Positions 36,415 to 45,590 of a stretch of DNA of 64,000 nucleotides are shown piece after piece. Every line of letters begins with the position of its first letter. The first letter of the stretch is position 1. The stretch covers positions 152,596 through 216,595 of the forward strand of contig CANLXN010000008.1 in assembly GCA_947495135.1 (NCBI GenBank), in the 5' to 3' direction. The DNA is from an uncultured Flavobacteriaceae bacterium (GTDB lineage: Bacteria > Bacteroidota > Bacteroidia > Flavobacteriales > Flavobacteriaceae). Position numbers and translations under genes: made by a program. The notes beneath the pieces are model-generated. The model was not told the origin of the DNA. It did no database searches and saw only the letters and a program-made list of their open reading frames with translations.

Positions 36415-37426
36415 GATTTAGGGCATCTTTATAGTTGGGCAATATACTAATAAATTCGTTTATGGCCTTTTCTAGTGGGTTATCGCTGCGCCCTCCTGCG
36501 GCATTGGTATGTCCTCCTCCGTTAAAATGATTTCGAGCAAACTCGTTGACAGAGAATGTTCCAATACTTCGAAAGGAGATCTTTGTAATCCCTTCCTGCT
36601 TACTTTCAATGAAAATCACTGCGAAATCGACTCCCTTAATTGACAATGCATAATTTACAAAACCTTCTGTATCCCCTTTTTTGAAATTATTGTTATCCAA
36701 ATCTTCTTGTGATAGTGAAATATAAGCCGTTTTATATTCTGGAAGGATGTGGAGGTTGTTAAGGGCAACTCCAAGAAGTTTCATGCGTTCTGGACTATTG
36801 GTGTCGTAAATACGCTGATGAATATCACTGTTTTTTGCACCAGCTTCGATTAGTTGTGCAATTACTCTATGGGTAGTTGCTGTAGTTGCCGGGAAACGAA
36901 ATGATCCAGTATCGGTCATAATACCAGTGTAGATATTGGTAGCTATTTCAGAAGAAATTTCAGCAACACCATTAAAGGCATCAATAAAATGATAGACCAT
37001 TTCGGCAGTAGAGGACATAGAAACCTCACTATAAGTTGCCACTGCATAATCATCTGGTTGTTGATGATGGTCGATCATGACAAAAGGAGCCTGTACAGAT
37101 TCTAAGACTTCACTTAAGTCTCCAGTTCTGTGCAAGGCGTTGAAATCTAGTGTGAAAATTAATTCGGCCTGTCGTATGCTGTCACGAACTCGTTTTGTGT
37201 TTCTGTCGTAAGTGATAACAGACTCGCACCCTGGAAGCCATTTAAGGAAATCTGGGAAGTCGTTTGGCATTACAACTTGAGTTTGGTGACCTCTATTACG
37301 AAGGAAAAATGAAAGTGCAAGACAAGAGCCAATCGCATCCCCATCAGGATTCTTATGACCAACAATCACTATATTTTTTGGGGTTTCCAATAGGTGGCTA
37401 ACCTTCTCAATTGTCTGTTTTTCCAT
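36404..37426 (-). CDS. DHH/DHHA1 family phosphoesterase (NrnA-like oligoribonuclease/pAp phosphatase)
   Basis: A 340-residue cytoplasmic enzyme. DHH domain motifs: GHKNPDGDAIGS (23-34), DFNALHRTG (about 94-102) and MIDHHQQPDD (117-126). DHHA1 domain: NHFNGGGHTNAAGGRSD near residue 310. These residues bind manganese and clamp short RNA; family members degrade nanoRNA or pAp, or cyclic-di-AMP products. The ATG at 37426 is chosen over an in-frame GTG nine bases upstream. It overlaps gldI by 11 nt and is the first gene of the gldI operon; a divergent PhoD-like gene begins about 80 bp away. Confidence 0.92.
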   Translation of the reverse strand: MEKQTIEKVSHLLETPKNIVIVGHKNPDGDAIGSCLALSFFLRNRGHQTQVVMPNDFPDFLKWLPGCESVITYDRNTKRVRDSIRQAELIFTLDFNALHRTGDLSEVLESVQAPFVMIDHHQQPDDYAVATYSEVSMSSTAEMVYHFIDAFNGVAEISSEIATNIYTGIMTDTGSFRFPATTATTHRVIAQLIEAGAKNSDIHQRIYDTNSPERMKLLGVALNNLHILPEYKTAYISLSQEDLDNNNFKKGDTEGFVNYALSIKGVDFAVIFIESKQEGITKISFRSIGTFSVNEFARNHFNGGGHTNAAGGRSDNPLEKAINEFISILPNYKDALNHVS

Positions 37427-37476
37427 AGAAGGCACGAAGATACGATTTCTTAATAGTTACTTAATGCAGCAATCCT

Positions 37477-37484
37477 TAAATTTG
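37477..37484 (+). promoter_or_regulatory. Candidate -7 promoter box for the PhoD-like gene
   Basis: TAAATTTG (TAnnTTTG) ends six bases before an ATG at 37490 but 23 bases before the ATG at 37508. The spacing favours the second ATG as the true start. Confidence 0.45.
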
Positions 37485-37507
37485 AGGAAATGTTAACATC
37501 CATTAAA

Positions 37508-38551
37508 ATGAAGATTTTTAGTTATTACTTAGTTTCATTTCTTTTAATTAGTTGCAGCAGCGCCATAGAAAAGGAGTTGCCTGTAGATTCCACACCATCT
37601 GAATCGCCGTCGGATTACACGATTGTTTTCGCGAGTTGTAATGATCAGGATAGGCCGCAACCCTTGTGGAAACCTATTATGGAGAATAATCCTAACTTGT
37701 TTATTTGGGGTGGTGATAATGTGTATGCAGACACAGACGATATGCAAAAAATGAAAGGCGATTATGACAAAGTTTGGGGGAATCAAGAGTACAGCCGAAT
37801 GGCACAGAAAACAATAATAACAGGAGTGTGGGACGATCATGATTACGGAAAGAACGACGCAGGAGTGGAGTGGCAGAAAAAAGAAGAGGCAGAAAAATTG
37901 TTTTTAGACTTTTTGAAGGTTGCTGAAGATGATGTTAGAAGAACACGACCAGGTACCTATAAAGCCGAAACCTACACCACCAATAAAGGCAGTATTAAAG
38001 TGTTACTTTTAGATACGCGCAGCTTTCGTGATCCATTAAAGAAAAGCGAGGACCCTCAGCGGAGATACGACTATTGGCCTCCTGGTGAAGGAGGAACAAT
38101 TTTGGGAGAAGATCAATGGTTGTGGTTAACAGAAGAATTGAAAGACGAACGGCCTAATTTTACATTAATTGTAACCAGTATTCAGTTTTTGAGCTACCAG
38201 CATGGATGGGAAAAATGGGGAGTATTTCCAGACGAAGTAAAAAAAATGGAAGCGCTCTTAAAACAGGCTAAATCTAAAAATATAATGATGCTCAGCGGAG
38301 ATCGTCATCAAGCGGAGATCTCGATTTCGAACAAATTAGATTTAGGTTACCCATTAATAGATTTTACTTCTAGTGGCCTAACGCATACTTGGATTAAAAA
38401 TGGTTCTTCAGACAATGAGTACAGAGTGAGTAATGTGGTGAAGCAATTAAATTTTGGCGTGCTTAAATTTGATTTCGACACTAGTAAAGTGGAATTTGAA
38501 ATTAGAGGAGCGAACAATTTTTTATTCGAGCAATTCACACAGCCATATTAA
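37508..38551 (+). CDS. PhoD-like alkaline phosphatase lipoprotein
   Basis: A 347-residue lipoprotein from the ATG at 37508; its signal MKIFSYYLVSFLLISC ends in a lipobox Cys16. Metal-binding phosphodiesterase/phosphatase residues of the PhoD superfamily are visible: FASCNDQ near the N terminus, FIWGGDNVYAD, GVWDDHDYGKND (W-D-D-H-D) and LSGDRHQAEIS near the C terminus. Substrates are probably phosphodiesters or phosphate esters outside the cytoplasm. An ATG six codons upstream gives a longer form, but the predicted promoter lies on top of it. It is monocistronic, with ndk 97 bp downstream. Confidence 0.88.
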   Translation: MKIFSYYLVSFLLISCSSAIEKELPVDSTPSESPSDYTIVFASCNDQDRPQPLWKPIMENNPNLFIWGGDNVYADTDDMQKMKGDYDKVWGNQEYSRMAQKTIITGVWDDHDYGKNDAGVEWQKKEEAEKLFLDFLKVAEDDVRRTRPGTYKAETYTTNKGSIKVLLLDTRSFRDPLKKSEDPQRRYDYWPPGEGGTILGEDQWLWLTEELKDERPNFTLIVTSIQFLSYQHGWEKWGVFPDEVKKMEALLKQAKSKNIMMLSGDRHQAEISISNKLDLGYPLIDFTSSGLTHTWIKNGSSDNEYRVSNVVKQLNFGVLKFDFDTSKVEFEIRGANNFLFEQFTQPY

Positions 38552-38621
38552 GGAATCGTTATGCGTAATGTCTTTAACACTAAAACAATAGTATTTCTAG
38601 GATTAATTTTAAAAAATAATG

Positions 38622-38629
38622 TAGTTTTG
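38622..38629 (+). promoter_or_regulatory. Candidate -7 promoter box for ndk
   Basis: TAGTTTTG (TAnnTTTG) ends 19 nt before the ndk ATG, at good spacing for a short leader. No convincing TTG was found at -33. Confidence 0.5.
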
Positions 38630-38648
38630 CAGCCAAATTTACATACCT

Positions 38649-39068
38649 ATGAGAACAGATAGAACTTTTACCATGTTAAAGCCGGATAGCGTTGAAAAAG
38701 GAAACGTTGGACCGATATTAGAAAAAATTACTTCAGCAGGATTTAGAATCGCTGGTTTAAAATTAACTCAAATGACGAAGGCAGATGCTGAGGCATTTTA
38801 CGCTGTACACAATGAGCGTCCATTTTTTGGGGAGTTAGTAGAATATATGACGCGTGGTCCTATTGTTGCCGCTGTTCTTGAAAAGGACAACGCTGTAGAG
38901 GATTTCCGTACGTTAATTGGTGCAACTAATCCAGCAGATGCGGCTGAAGGTACCATCCGTAAAATGTATGCAGCTTCTATTGGTGAAAACGCAGTTCATG
39001 GAAGTGATAGCGACGAAAACGCTGAAATCGAAAGTCAGTTTCACTTCGCAGGAAGAGAGCTGTTTTAA
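38649..39068 (+). CDS. ndk: Nucleoside-diphosphate kinase
   Basis: Transfers gamma-phosphate from ATP to other (d)NDPs through a phosphohistidine. The 139-residue protein shows [13 protein letters not shown] (9-21; K11), [11 protein letters not shown] (68-78), [18 protein letters not shown] (91-108) and the phosphate-accepting H117 in ENAVHGSDS. The size is normal. It is monocistronic, ending at a strong hairpin, and has its own -7 box. Confidence 0.96.
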   Translation: MRTDRTFTMLKPDSVEKGNVGPILEKITSAGFRIAGLKLTQMTKADAEAFYAVHNERPFFGELVEYMTRGPIVAAVLEKDNAVEDFRTLIGATNPADAAEGTIRKMYAASIGENAVHGSDSDENAEIESQFHFAGRELF

Positions 39069-39088
39069 TTATTTCAGAAAATATAATG

Positions 39089-39122
39089 AAAGCCATTCGC
39101 ATCAGCGAGTGGCTTTTTTTAT
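39089..39122 (+). terminator. Terminator after ndk, possibly bidirectional
   Basis: AAAGCCATTCGC (39089-39100) and GCGAGTGGCTTT (39105-39116), one wobble, 4-base loop, then TTTTTATTTT. It separates ndk from the convergent DUF721 gene, whose stop begins at 39124. Confidence 0.88.
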
Positions 39123-39123
39123 T

Positions 39124-39423
39124 TTAGCGAAGAATCAGTTTTTTGATTAAATCCTTTCCCAGTTCTTCATTAATGAGTTGGATAATCTTTTCTTTTCCAT
39201 AACTCAATTCCTCCCGAAGCACGGAAGAACTTAACTGAACAAAGAGTGTATCTCTCTCTAAAGCCACCTGTGTTGTGTATTTTGAAATAGCCTCACCCAA
39301 TACTTTATGCCATGCTTCTTCCGCAGAAACTTTGTTCAAGCCCTTTTCGAGTTTGCTGCTCTTAGAGATGAAGTCTTTTAAAACATCTCCTATTGATGTG
39401 TTTTCTGCAGTGCGTTTAGCCAT
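39124..39423 (-). CDS. DUF721 (DciA-like) protein
   Basis: A 99-residue protein whose core EAWHKVLGEAISKYTTQVAL and DTLFVQLSSSVLREELSY fit the DUF721 (DciA) domain. DciA is the ancestral loader of the DnaB helicase in most bacteria, so a role in replication initiation is likely, but this Bacteroidota version is shorter than the best-studied ones and the activity is inference. It lies two genes away from recF in the same direction. Confidence 0.8.
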   Translation of the reverse strand: MAKRTAENTSIGDVLKDFISKSSKLEKGLNKVSAEEAWHKVLGEAISKYTTQVALERDTLFVQLSSSVLREELSYGKEKIIQLINEELGKDLIKKLILR

Positions 39424-39516
39424 GAAAAAGATAATTAATCGGGTTATTTGTTATTCTGGAGCGTAAAAAGGGAAGGAACAGCACTCATGGATCGATACTG
39501 CTGAACTTTACCTATT

Positions 39517-39936
39517 CTAATTGGGAAACTCAAATTTCGTAAATTTCTTATATTTAAATACCTTCCCGTCGCTATTTTTTACAATTAATAAACTGTCTTT
39601 TGTAGAAAGAACGGTTTCTTTCCAGTTTGCATAAGGTGTTTTGTAATACAGGTGGAGGCTGTCGTTTTCAATTTTAATCTGAAATACTTCTGCATCTTTA
39701 GAGGTGTTAAAGGATCCATCTAGCTTTGGCTGTACCTTTTTTCGAATGCCGCTATCGCCTTTCACCTCCATATAATCTACTGTGGTGCTGACCGAATATT
39801 TTTTTTCTGTTCCATCGGGCAGCTCTACCGAAACGATTTCCCAATATCCGCCAAGTTGCTCAATTTGTTGTTTGGGATCCTCATGTGCGCAAGAAACCAA
39901 AAGAAGTAGCAAAAAGAAAGGTAAACTGTATTTCAT
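39517..39936 (-). CDS. Lipocalin-like lipoprotein
   Basis: A 139-residue lipoprotein: signal MKYSLPFFLLLLLVSC (lipobox Cys16). The mature part begins with a conserved LGGYWEIVSVELPDG, the GxW signature of lipocalin-like domains, and continues as alternating beta strands ending VFKYKKFTKFEF. It may carry a small hydrophobic molecule or be a periplasmic structural protein; function is not known. It lies between recF and DUF721, with 64 bp and 93 bp gaps. Confidence 0.7.
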   Translation of the reverse strand: MKYSLPFFLLLLLVSCAHEDPKQQIEQLGGYWEIVSVELPDGTEKKYSVSTTVDYMEVKGDSGIRKKVQPKLDGSFNTSKDAEVFQIKIENDSLHLYYKTPYANWKETVLSTKDSLLIVKNSDGKVFKYKKFTKFEFPN

Positions 39937-40000
39937 GAGGTAATGGAGTTATAATTTTTATTATTTTATAATGATCGATGGAATTGGGATAGCAATCAAC

Positions 40001-41122
40001 TTATAGATTATTAGGTCGAACGTCTGTGGTCTCTTGTTTAGAATCTAGATAAAACATTTTATACGTTTGGCTCACCTTTTTTACAACGTCCTCAGTTCGG
40101 TGAGCATGTGTATCTGTAATAAATAATTGGCCAAAGTTCTCGTCGTCCACTAAGGTAATGATTTGTGATACGCGTTCTTCATCTAGTTTGTCAAAAATAT
40201 CGTCCAAGAGAAGAATTGGGTTTACTTTTCGTTGTTGCTTGATAAAATCGAATTGCGCCAGTTTGAGAGCGATTAGAAAAGACTTTTGCTGCCCTTGCGA
40301 ACCAAACTTCTTTATGGGGTGACCATCAATCTCAAACGCAAGATCATCTTTATGAATGCCAAAATTGGTGTACTGGGAAAATCGGTCTTTTTGTAAATTT
40401 TCAGTAAGAAGGGTTAATAAGTCTTTGTCTTCTAACTGACTTTTGTAAATGAGGTCTACGCGCTCCCCACCACTGCTTATTGCTTCATATCGATCTAGAA
40501 AAATAGGTTGAAATTTCTCGAGAAATTCGCTTCTTTTTTCGAAAATAACACTTGCAAAAGTATGGAGCTGTTGGTTGTAAATATCTAGTGTATCTGCATT
40601 AAAAGTCTGGTTGGCGGCGAAATATTTGAGAAGAGAATTTCGTTGAAGCAATACTTTATTATACTTTATAAGGGCTTGCAGGTAATCACCATCTCCTTGC
40701 GATATTACACCATCAATAAATTTTCTTCTAGTCTCGCTGCCTTCAATTATTAGATCCCGATCGCTTGGAGAAATAATTACCAATGGTAGAAAACCAATAT
40801 GCTCACTAAATTTCTCGTAGGCCTTTGCATTTCTTTTGATTATTTTTTTCTGACCCTTTTTAGCGCTAATAACTATTTTTTCAGGTCTTTCCACTTTTTC
40901 ATAATTACCTTCAATTACAAAAAAATCTTCTCCATGTTTGATATTCTGACTAGTAATTGGATTGAAATAACTCTTTCCAAACGACAGATGATAAATTGCA
41001 TCGAGTACATTGGTTTTTCCCACCCCATTTAAACCCACAAAACAGTTGATTTTTGGGTCGAAATCGAAGGTTTGAGAATCGAAGTTCTTATAATTGAGAA
41101 GAGATAATTTCTTTAAAATCAT
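40001..41122 (-). CDS. recF: DNA recombination and repair protein RecF
   Basis: A 373-residue SMC-like ATPase of the RecFOR pathway that loads RecA at gaps. Walker A is GLNGVGKT (30-37), the ABC signature is FGSQGQQKS (about 273-281), and Walker B is [13 protein letters not shown] (about 303-315). The start at 41122 gives the usual [14 protein letters not shown] opening. Unlike many bacteria, recF is not beside dnaA, dnaN or gyrB here. It is divergent from the TPR-ribH genes, with about 137 bp between. Confidence 0.95.
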   Translation of the reverse strand: MILKKLSLLNYKNFDSQTFDFDPKINCFVGLNGVGKTNVLDAIYHLSFGKSYFNPITSQNIKHGEDFFVIEGNYEKVERPEKIVISAKKGQKKIIKRNAKAYEKFSEHIGFLPLVIISPSDRDLIIEGSETRRKFIDGVISQGDGDYLQALIKYNKVLLQRNSLLKYFAANQTFNADTLDIYNQQLHTFASVIFEKRSEFLEKFQPIFLDRYEAISSGGERVDLIYKSQLEDKDLLTLLTENLQKDRFSQYTNFGIHKDDLAFEIDGHPIKKFGSQGQQKSFLIALKLAQFDFIKQQRKVNPILLLDDIFDKLDEERVSQIITLVDDENFGQLFITDTHAHRTEDVVKKVSQTYKMFYLDSKQETTDVRPNNL

Positions 41123-41231
41123 CGAATGGGTTGATTATACTAGGGTTTACGTGGTTTTTAGCTGAAATTTTCGAAAGAAATAACAGTGTGCAAATTATTG
41201 ATTTTTCCCTTTTAAATTGTAATAAAAATTT

Positions 41232-41239
41232 TATTTTTG
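41232..41239 (+). promoter_or_regulatory. Candidate -7 promoter box for the YfgM-like TPR gene
   Basis: TATTTTTG (TAnnTTTG) ends 20 nt before the ATG at 41260, the right distance for a short leader, and supports that start over an in-frame upstream ATG at 41131. Confidence 0.5.
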
Positions 41240-41259
41240 CGCTTCATAAAAGACACAAA

Positions 41260-42027
41260 ATGGCAACCTACAAGAAAAGAGGGTATAAATCGAAGACGAA
41301 AGTCGAAAAGGAAATAGAATTAGAAGACGGAAGCGCAACAGCAGAAGTATTTAAGTCGTTAGACGAAGGTGCATCAAAAACCGAGGCGTGGGCGGAAAAG
41401 AACCAGAAATATATTATTGGTTTTGTAAGCATTGCAGCTATTTGCCTTATTGGGTATCTACTTTATCAAAAGTATGTTCAAGAGCCTAATCAGATTGAGG
41501 CGGCAAATGAGGCTTATCAAGCGCAGGCTTACTTTGATCGTGCTTTGAATTCAAGTACTGAACAAGACTCGTTATACAATTTAGCGTTGAACGGTAGTGC
41601 TGGTAAATATGGGTTAATCGAGATAGCCGATAAGTACAGCAGTACTCCGGCAGGAAATTTGGCTAATTATCAGGCAGGGATTGCATACTTAAACTTAAAT
41701 AAGTATCAGGAAGCAATCAATTATCTTGATAAATTTGATGGAAGTGATGAAAATCTAGCACCATTGGCAAAAGGAGCAATTGGAGATGCGTTCAATCAAT
41801 TAGGACAAAAAGATCAAGCATTGAAATATTACGAAGAGGCCGCAACCATGCGAACAAACGATCTTACAACTCCTCGTTTCTTATTAAAAGCAGGAATTAC
41901 AGCACTAGGTTTAAGCAAACCCGATGTAGCTTTAAAACATTTTAAAACTATTTCTGAATCTTATGCCGAGTCTCCTGAAGCAAAGAAGGCTGAAGTTTAT
42001 AAAGGTCAGGCCGAAGCAATGAAATAA
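41260..42027 (+). CDS. YfgM-like membrane-anchored TPR protein
   Basis: A 255-residue protein: a charged cytoplasmic head (1-45, MATYKKRGYKSKTK...), one membrane helix (about 49-69, YIIGFVSIAAICLIGYLLYQ) and an extracytoplasmic TPR domain (about 80-255). The layout resembles YfgM (TPR_21), which works with periplasmic chaperones and the Sec translocon. The ATG at 41260 is chosen: the upstream extension (41131-41259) is uncharacteristic and covers the predicted promoter. It is 2 bp ahead of ribH, so the two are likely co-transcribed, an arrangement common in Flavobacteriaceae as I recall. Confidence 0.85.
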   Translation: MATYKKRGYKSKTKVEKEIELEDGSATAEVFKSLDEGASKTEAWAEKNQKYIIGFVSIAAICLIGYLLYQKYVQEPNQIEAANEAYQAQAYFDRALNSSTEQDSLYNLALNGSAGKYGLIEIADKYSSTPAGNLANYQAGIAYLNLNKYQEAINYLDKFDGSDENLAPLAKGAIGDAFNQLGQKDQALKYYEEAATMRTNDLTTPRFLLKAGITALGLSKPDVALKHFKTISESYAESPEAKKAEVYKGQAEAMK

Positions 42028-42029
42028 AG

Positions 42030-42527
42030 ATGGCAACAGAAAATAATAATTTATCGGTTTACGATAAAGCAACAATCCCAAACGCGAAAAACTTTCGGTT
42101 TGGGATTGTTGTTTCAGAATGGAATCCAGATATTACTAATGGCATGTTCCAAGGAGCGTTTGACGCTATTATCGATTGTGGCGGTATCAAGGAAAACATA
42201 GTGCGTTGGAATGTTCCAGGAAGCTTCGAACTCATCTACGGTTGCAAGAAAATGACCCAGAGTTTTGAGATGTTAGACGCTGTGATCGCTATTGGAAGTG
42301 TGATTCAAGGACAGACGAAACACTTTGATTATGTATGCGAAGGCGTTGCTCAAGGAATGAAAGATCTAAATGTGCAGGGGGATATTCCGGTTATTTTTTG
42401 TGTGTTGACCGATAATAATCTTCAACAAGCGATAGACCGAAGCGGAGGTAAACACGGAAACAAAGGCACCGAAGCGGCAATTGCAGCGATTAAAATGGCT
42501 CAGTTGCGCAAGGACGCTAAGTTCTAG
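42030..42527 (+). CDS. ribH: 6,7-dimethyl-8-ribityllumazine synthase
   Basis: Condenses 5-amino-6-ribitylamino-uracil with a 3,4-dihydroxybutanone phosphate, the next-to-last step of riboflavin synthesis; forms a 60-mer or pentamers. The 165-residue protein shows VVSEWNPDI near the N terminus, VPGSFELIY (phosphate/ribityl binding), IGSVIQGQTKHFDYV with the catalytic His of TKHF, and GNKGTEAAIAA. It follows the YfgM-like gene at 2 bp. Downstream a hairpin at 42563-42591 may end the transcript. Confidence 0.95.
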   Translation: MATENNNLSVYDKATIPNAKNFRFGIVVSEWNPDITNGMFQGAFDAIIDCGGIKENIVRWNVPGSFELIYGCKKMTQSFEMLDAVIAIGSVIQGQTKHFDYVCEGVAQGMKDLNVQGDIPVIFCVLTDNNLQQAIDRSGGKHGNKGTEAAIAAIKMAQLRKDAKF

Positions 42528-42562
42528 CTTCATCTTTTAGCTTTGTAGTGTTCCATCTATAT

Positions 42563-42594
42563 AGGCGACATATTCTTTTCACTAGTCGCCTTTC
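42563..42594 (+). terminator. Probable terminator after ribH
   Basis: AGGCGAC (42563-42569) and GTCGCCT (42585-42591), a perfect 7-bp stem with a 15-base loop, then TTC. The short T tract makes it a weaker terminator than the others in this window. Confidence 0.5.
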
Positions 42595-42687
42595 ACTGCT
42601 GTATATTTTATCATATTCTTAACGAATTTTTTCCTACGGCACACGCGGCATTGTTTTTGATTTTGAGTAACTTTACAATTCAAGATT

Positions 42688-42981
42688 ATGGGACTTATAA
42701 GTAAACGCAAAAACAAGAAATTCTCTTACGAACCAAGGTACTACAACTCAGATAAAGAAGGTAGTCCTTTCCAAATCGAACATAAGTTTGACAAGTTTAG
42801 GAGCACTGTTGGAGATTCTAAGGGATGGAAAGGTAAATTCAAAGATGCCGTAGCAGATTTGAAAAACAACTCGAATAAAAGAGCTAGTAGGACTATTTTT
42901 ATAATCGTTTCTATCTTTGTCTTAATATTTCTTTACATTATCGACTTCGATTTATCCATATTTACACAGCCCACTTATTAA
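42688..42981 (+). CDS. Small membrane protein upstream of mutL
   Basis: A 97-residue basic protein with one hydrophobic segment near the C terminus (about 71-90, TIFIIVSIFVLIFLYIIDFD). The N-terminal 65 residues are highly charged (KRKNKKFSYEPRYYNSDKEG and so on) and presumably cytoplasmic, making it a tail-anchored protein. I do not recognise a named domain. Its TAA abuts the mutL ATG, so the two are likely coupled. A box TAACTTTA (42668-42675) upstream is one base off the -7 consensus. Base use matches its neighbours, so it is not an obvious recent acquisition. Confidence 0.78.
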   Translation: MGLISKRKNKKFSYEPRYYNSDKEGSPFQIEHKFDKFRSTVGDSKGWKGKFKDAVADLKNNSNKRASRTIFIIVSIFVLIFLYIIDFDLSIFTQPTY

Positions 42982-44844
42982 ATGGCAGATATTATCCAGT
43001 TATTACCTGATCACGTTGCAAATCAGATTGCAGCAGGAGAGGTTGTCCAACGACCTGCTTCGGTAGTGAAGGAATTGCTGGAAAACGCAATTGATGCCGG
43101 TGCAGAGGATATTAAATTGGTAGTCAAAGACGCAGGAAAAACCTTGATTCAAATTATTGATAACGGAAAGGGCATGAGCGTTACCGATGCACGTCTGTGT
43201 TTTGAACGACATGCTACGTCTAAAATTAAGAGTGCTGAAGATCTTTTTAATCTTCATACCAAAGGGTTTCGCGGAGAGGCGTTGGCTTCTATTGCGGCAA
43301 TTGCTCATGTCGAATTGAAAACCAAGACCGAAGATTCGACCATTGGAACTCACATCACTATTGAAGGCAGTACTGTTACCTCTCAGGAGGCTGCTGTGGT
43401 ACCCACAGGGACTACTATTTCAGTCAAAAACTTATTCTACAATATTCCAGCAAGACGCAACTTTCTTAAAAGCAATCCAGTAGAAACGCGTCACATAATA
43501 GACGAGTTTCATCGTGTGGCTTTGGCGCATCCACAGGTTGCATTCACTATGATCCATAATGGAAGCGATGTCTTTAACCTTCCGTCAAGCAATAGTAGGC
43601 AACGTATAGTAAATGTGTTTGGGGGAAAGACCAATGAGAAATTAGTCCCGGTTACGGAAGAAACGGAAATTGTAAAAGTAGAAGGTTTTGTTTTAAAACC
43701 AGAATACGCCAAAAAGAGTAGGGGAGAACAGTTCTTTTTTGTAAACGACCGTTTTATTAAGAGCGCATATCTCAATCACGCGGTTTCAGCAGCCTTTGAA
43801 GGATTGGTAAAAGATGGAACTCATCCAGGATATTTTCTTTTCCTCAACGTGGATCCTCATTCCATAGATATTAATATTCACCCTACCAAAACTGAAATTA
43901 AATTTGACGATGAGCATTCAATTTATGCAATGCTACGTGCAACCATTAAGCACAGCTTGGGGCAGTTTAGTATTGCTCCAGTGATTGATTTTAATAAAGA
44001 TATGGGCTTCGAGACTCCGTATGAGTACAGTAAGAAATCTCCAGTAGCTCCAACAATAGAAGTGGATAGTGATTTTAATCCATTTCAAAATAGTCCTTCG
44101 GCCAAACATGGGGGGGCTTCTTATAAAAAAGAGAAAACACCTGCATGGGAATCGCTTTATGTTGGATTGAAGGAGGATCCCATAGGTGCCAATAATTTCA
44201 AAGATGAAGCCACGAGCAGTTTCATCTTTGAAAGTGAAGAAGTTACTGGTAGTTTATTCGCTTCAGACGATACCAAGGATGAAGGGCAGCTTACCTTTCA
44301 GATACAGAACAAATACATCGTGAGCTCCATTAGAAGCGGAATGTTAGTAATCCATCAAAATCTAGCTCATCAACGCGTTTTGTATGAAGAGTTACTGAAA
44401 AATATGACACTACAAGAAGCGGTGAGTCAACAATTATTATTTCCACTTCAATTTCAATTTTCCAAACCGAAAGTAGCCTTATTACAAACTATTAAAGAAC
44501 AACTCGAATTTACAGGCTTTAATTTCTCAGAAATAAAGGGCGAAAAAGTCGAGATTACTGGGATTCCAGCCAATGTGCTAGAGAGCAGTATCGAAGGAAT
44601 TTTAGAACAAGTTTTAAGTGATATTGAGAATGAAGTTCCCGATGCTGGATTTAGTCAGAACGATTTGCTGGCAAAATCTTTGGCGAAGAGTCTTGCTGTA
44701 AAAAGCGGAACCTCTATGAGCAGGCAAGAACAAGAACATTTGATCAATCAGTTATTCGCGTGCAAAGAGCCGAGCGTATCACCAAGTAATAAACCTGTTT
44801 TGCTTACGTTAGAAGCAGCAGATTTTGATAAAAAATTTATGTAA
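42982..44844 (+). CDS. mutL: DNA mismatch repair protein MutL
   Basis: A 620-residue GHKL ATPase that links mismatch recognition by MutS to strand excision. ATP-binding motifs: ELLENAIDAGA (about 31-41), DNGKGM (about 58-63) and KGFRGEALASI (about 93-103). The N-terminal domain is followed by a variable linker (about 340-440, with FNPFQNSPSAKHG) and a C-terminal dimerisation domain whose ending QLFACKEPSVSPSNKPVL is of the endonuclease type (C-P-x-x-K/x-C-P-H-like zone weakly visible). Start codon directly after the small membrane protein; stop directly before the rhomboid ATG. Confidence 0.95.
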   Translation: MADIIQLLPDHVANQIAAGEVVQRPASVVKELLENAIDAGAEDIKLVVKDAGKTLIQIIDNGKGMSVTDARLCFERHATSKIKSAEDLFNLHTKGFRGEALASIAAIAHVELKTKTEDSTIGTHITIEGSTVTSQEAAVVPTGTTISVKNLFYNIPARRNFLKSNPVETRHIIDEFHRVALAHPQVAFTMIHNGSDVFNLPSSNSRQRIVNVFGGKTNEKLVPVTEETEIVKVEGFVLKPEYAKKSRGEQFFFVNDRFIKSAYLNHAVSAAFEGLVKDGTHPGYFLFLNVDPHSIDINIHPTKTEIKFDDEHSIYAMLRATIKHSLGQFSIAPVIDFNKDMGFETPYEYSKKSPVAPTIEVDSDFNPFQNSPSAKHGGASYKKEKTPAWESLYVGLKEDPIGANNFKDEATSSFIFESEEVTGSLFASDDTKDEGQLTFQIQNKYIVSSIRSGMLVIHQNLAHQRVLYEELLKNMTLQEAVSQQLLFPLQFQFSKPKVALLQTIKEQLEFTGFNFSEIKGEKVEITGIPANVLESSIEGILEQVLSDIENEVPDAGFSQNDLLAKSLAKSLAVKSGTSMSRQEQEHLINQLFACKEPSVSPSNKPVLLTLEAADFDKKFM

Positions 44845-45588
44845 ATGGGAAGAATCACTGAAACTGTTAAGGCATTAATTATCATAAACGTCCTATTCTT
44901 CGTAGGTAAAATGATGATGCCAGATGCGGCAGATAAGTTGCTCGCACTCTACTACTTCGAAAACCCAAATTTTCACTTTTGGCAACCACTCACTCATATG
45001 TTTATGCATGGAGGAGTAAGCCATATTCTCTTTAATATGTTTGGCCTTTACATGTTTGGTTCTCCTTTAGAAGCAAGGTGGGGGCGTAATAAGTTTCTAT
45101 TCTTCTATTTCTCTGCTGGACTCGGTGCGGCACTCATTCACAGTCTAGTTGGTTATTATCAATTCCACAGTGTTTTTGAAAGTTTACTCCAAGCTGGGCT
45201 AAATGAGACGCAGGTTAATAATATCATTGCAACCGGTAGTTATGATACGTCTATACTTAGTTCCGTTTCAGCCGATAAAATACAGAGCTTTTACGAGGCG
45301 TATTACACACCAGCAGTAGGAGCCTCTGGTGCTATTTATGGTGTCTTAGTGGCTTTTGGACTCATGTATCCTAACATGGAACTTATGCTCATCTTTTTAC
45401 CAATCCCTATAAAAGCGAAGTACTTTATTCCAGTTTTGCTCTTATTCGATTTATTTAGTGGTCTTACAGGTTTTTCTCTGTTCGGTCAAAACATCGCAAA
45501 TTGGGCGCATTTAGGAGGGGCACTGTTTGGATTTATAATGGCGTACTATTGGAAAAAAAATAGTTTTAACGACTCTAGGTGGAATTAA
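44845..45588 (+). CDS. Rhomboid-family intramembrane serine protease (first copy)
   Basis: A 247-residue polytopic membrane protease. Rhomboid motifs: HGGVSHILFNMFGLYMFG (55-72; the H-x-x-x-N oxyanion region), GASGAIYG (159-166) with catalytic S161, and AHLGGALFGF (221-230) with catalytic H222. A loop of about 60 residues (98-155) separates helices 3 and 4, longer than in GlpG. Its ATG follows mutL directly; the second rhomboid follows by 2 bp, forming a mutL-rhomboid-rhomboid-hydrolase operon. Confidence 0.92.
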   Translation: MGRITETVKALIIINVLFFVGKMMMPDAADKLLALYYFENPNFHFWQPLTHMFMHGGVSHILFNMFGLYMFGSPLEARWGRNKFLFFYFSAGLGAALIHSLVGYYQFHSVFESLLQAGLNETQVNNIIATGSYDTSILSSVSADKIQSFYEAYYTPAVGASGAIYGVLVAFGLMYPNMELMLIFLPIPIKAKYFIPVLLLFDLFSGLTGFSLFGQNIANWAHLGGALFGFIMAYYWKKNSFNDSRWN

Positions 45589-45590
45589 TT

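Noticed and set aside
41131..41259. Extended start for the YfgM-like protein at 41131
   Set aside because: The added 43 residues are unlike the family and cover the promoter box; the ATG at 41260 opens the usual charged head.
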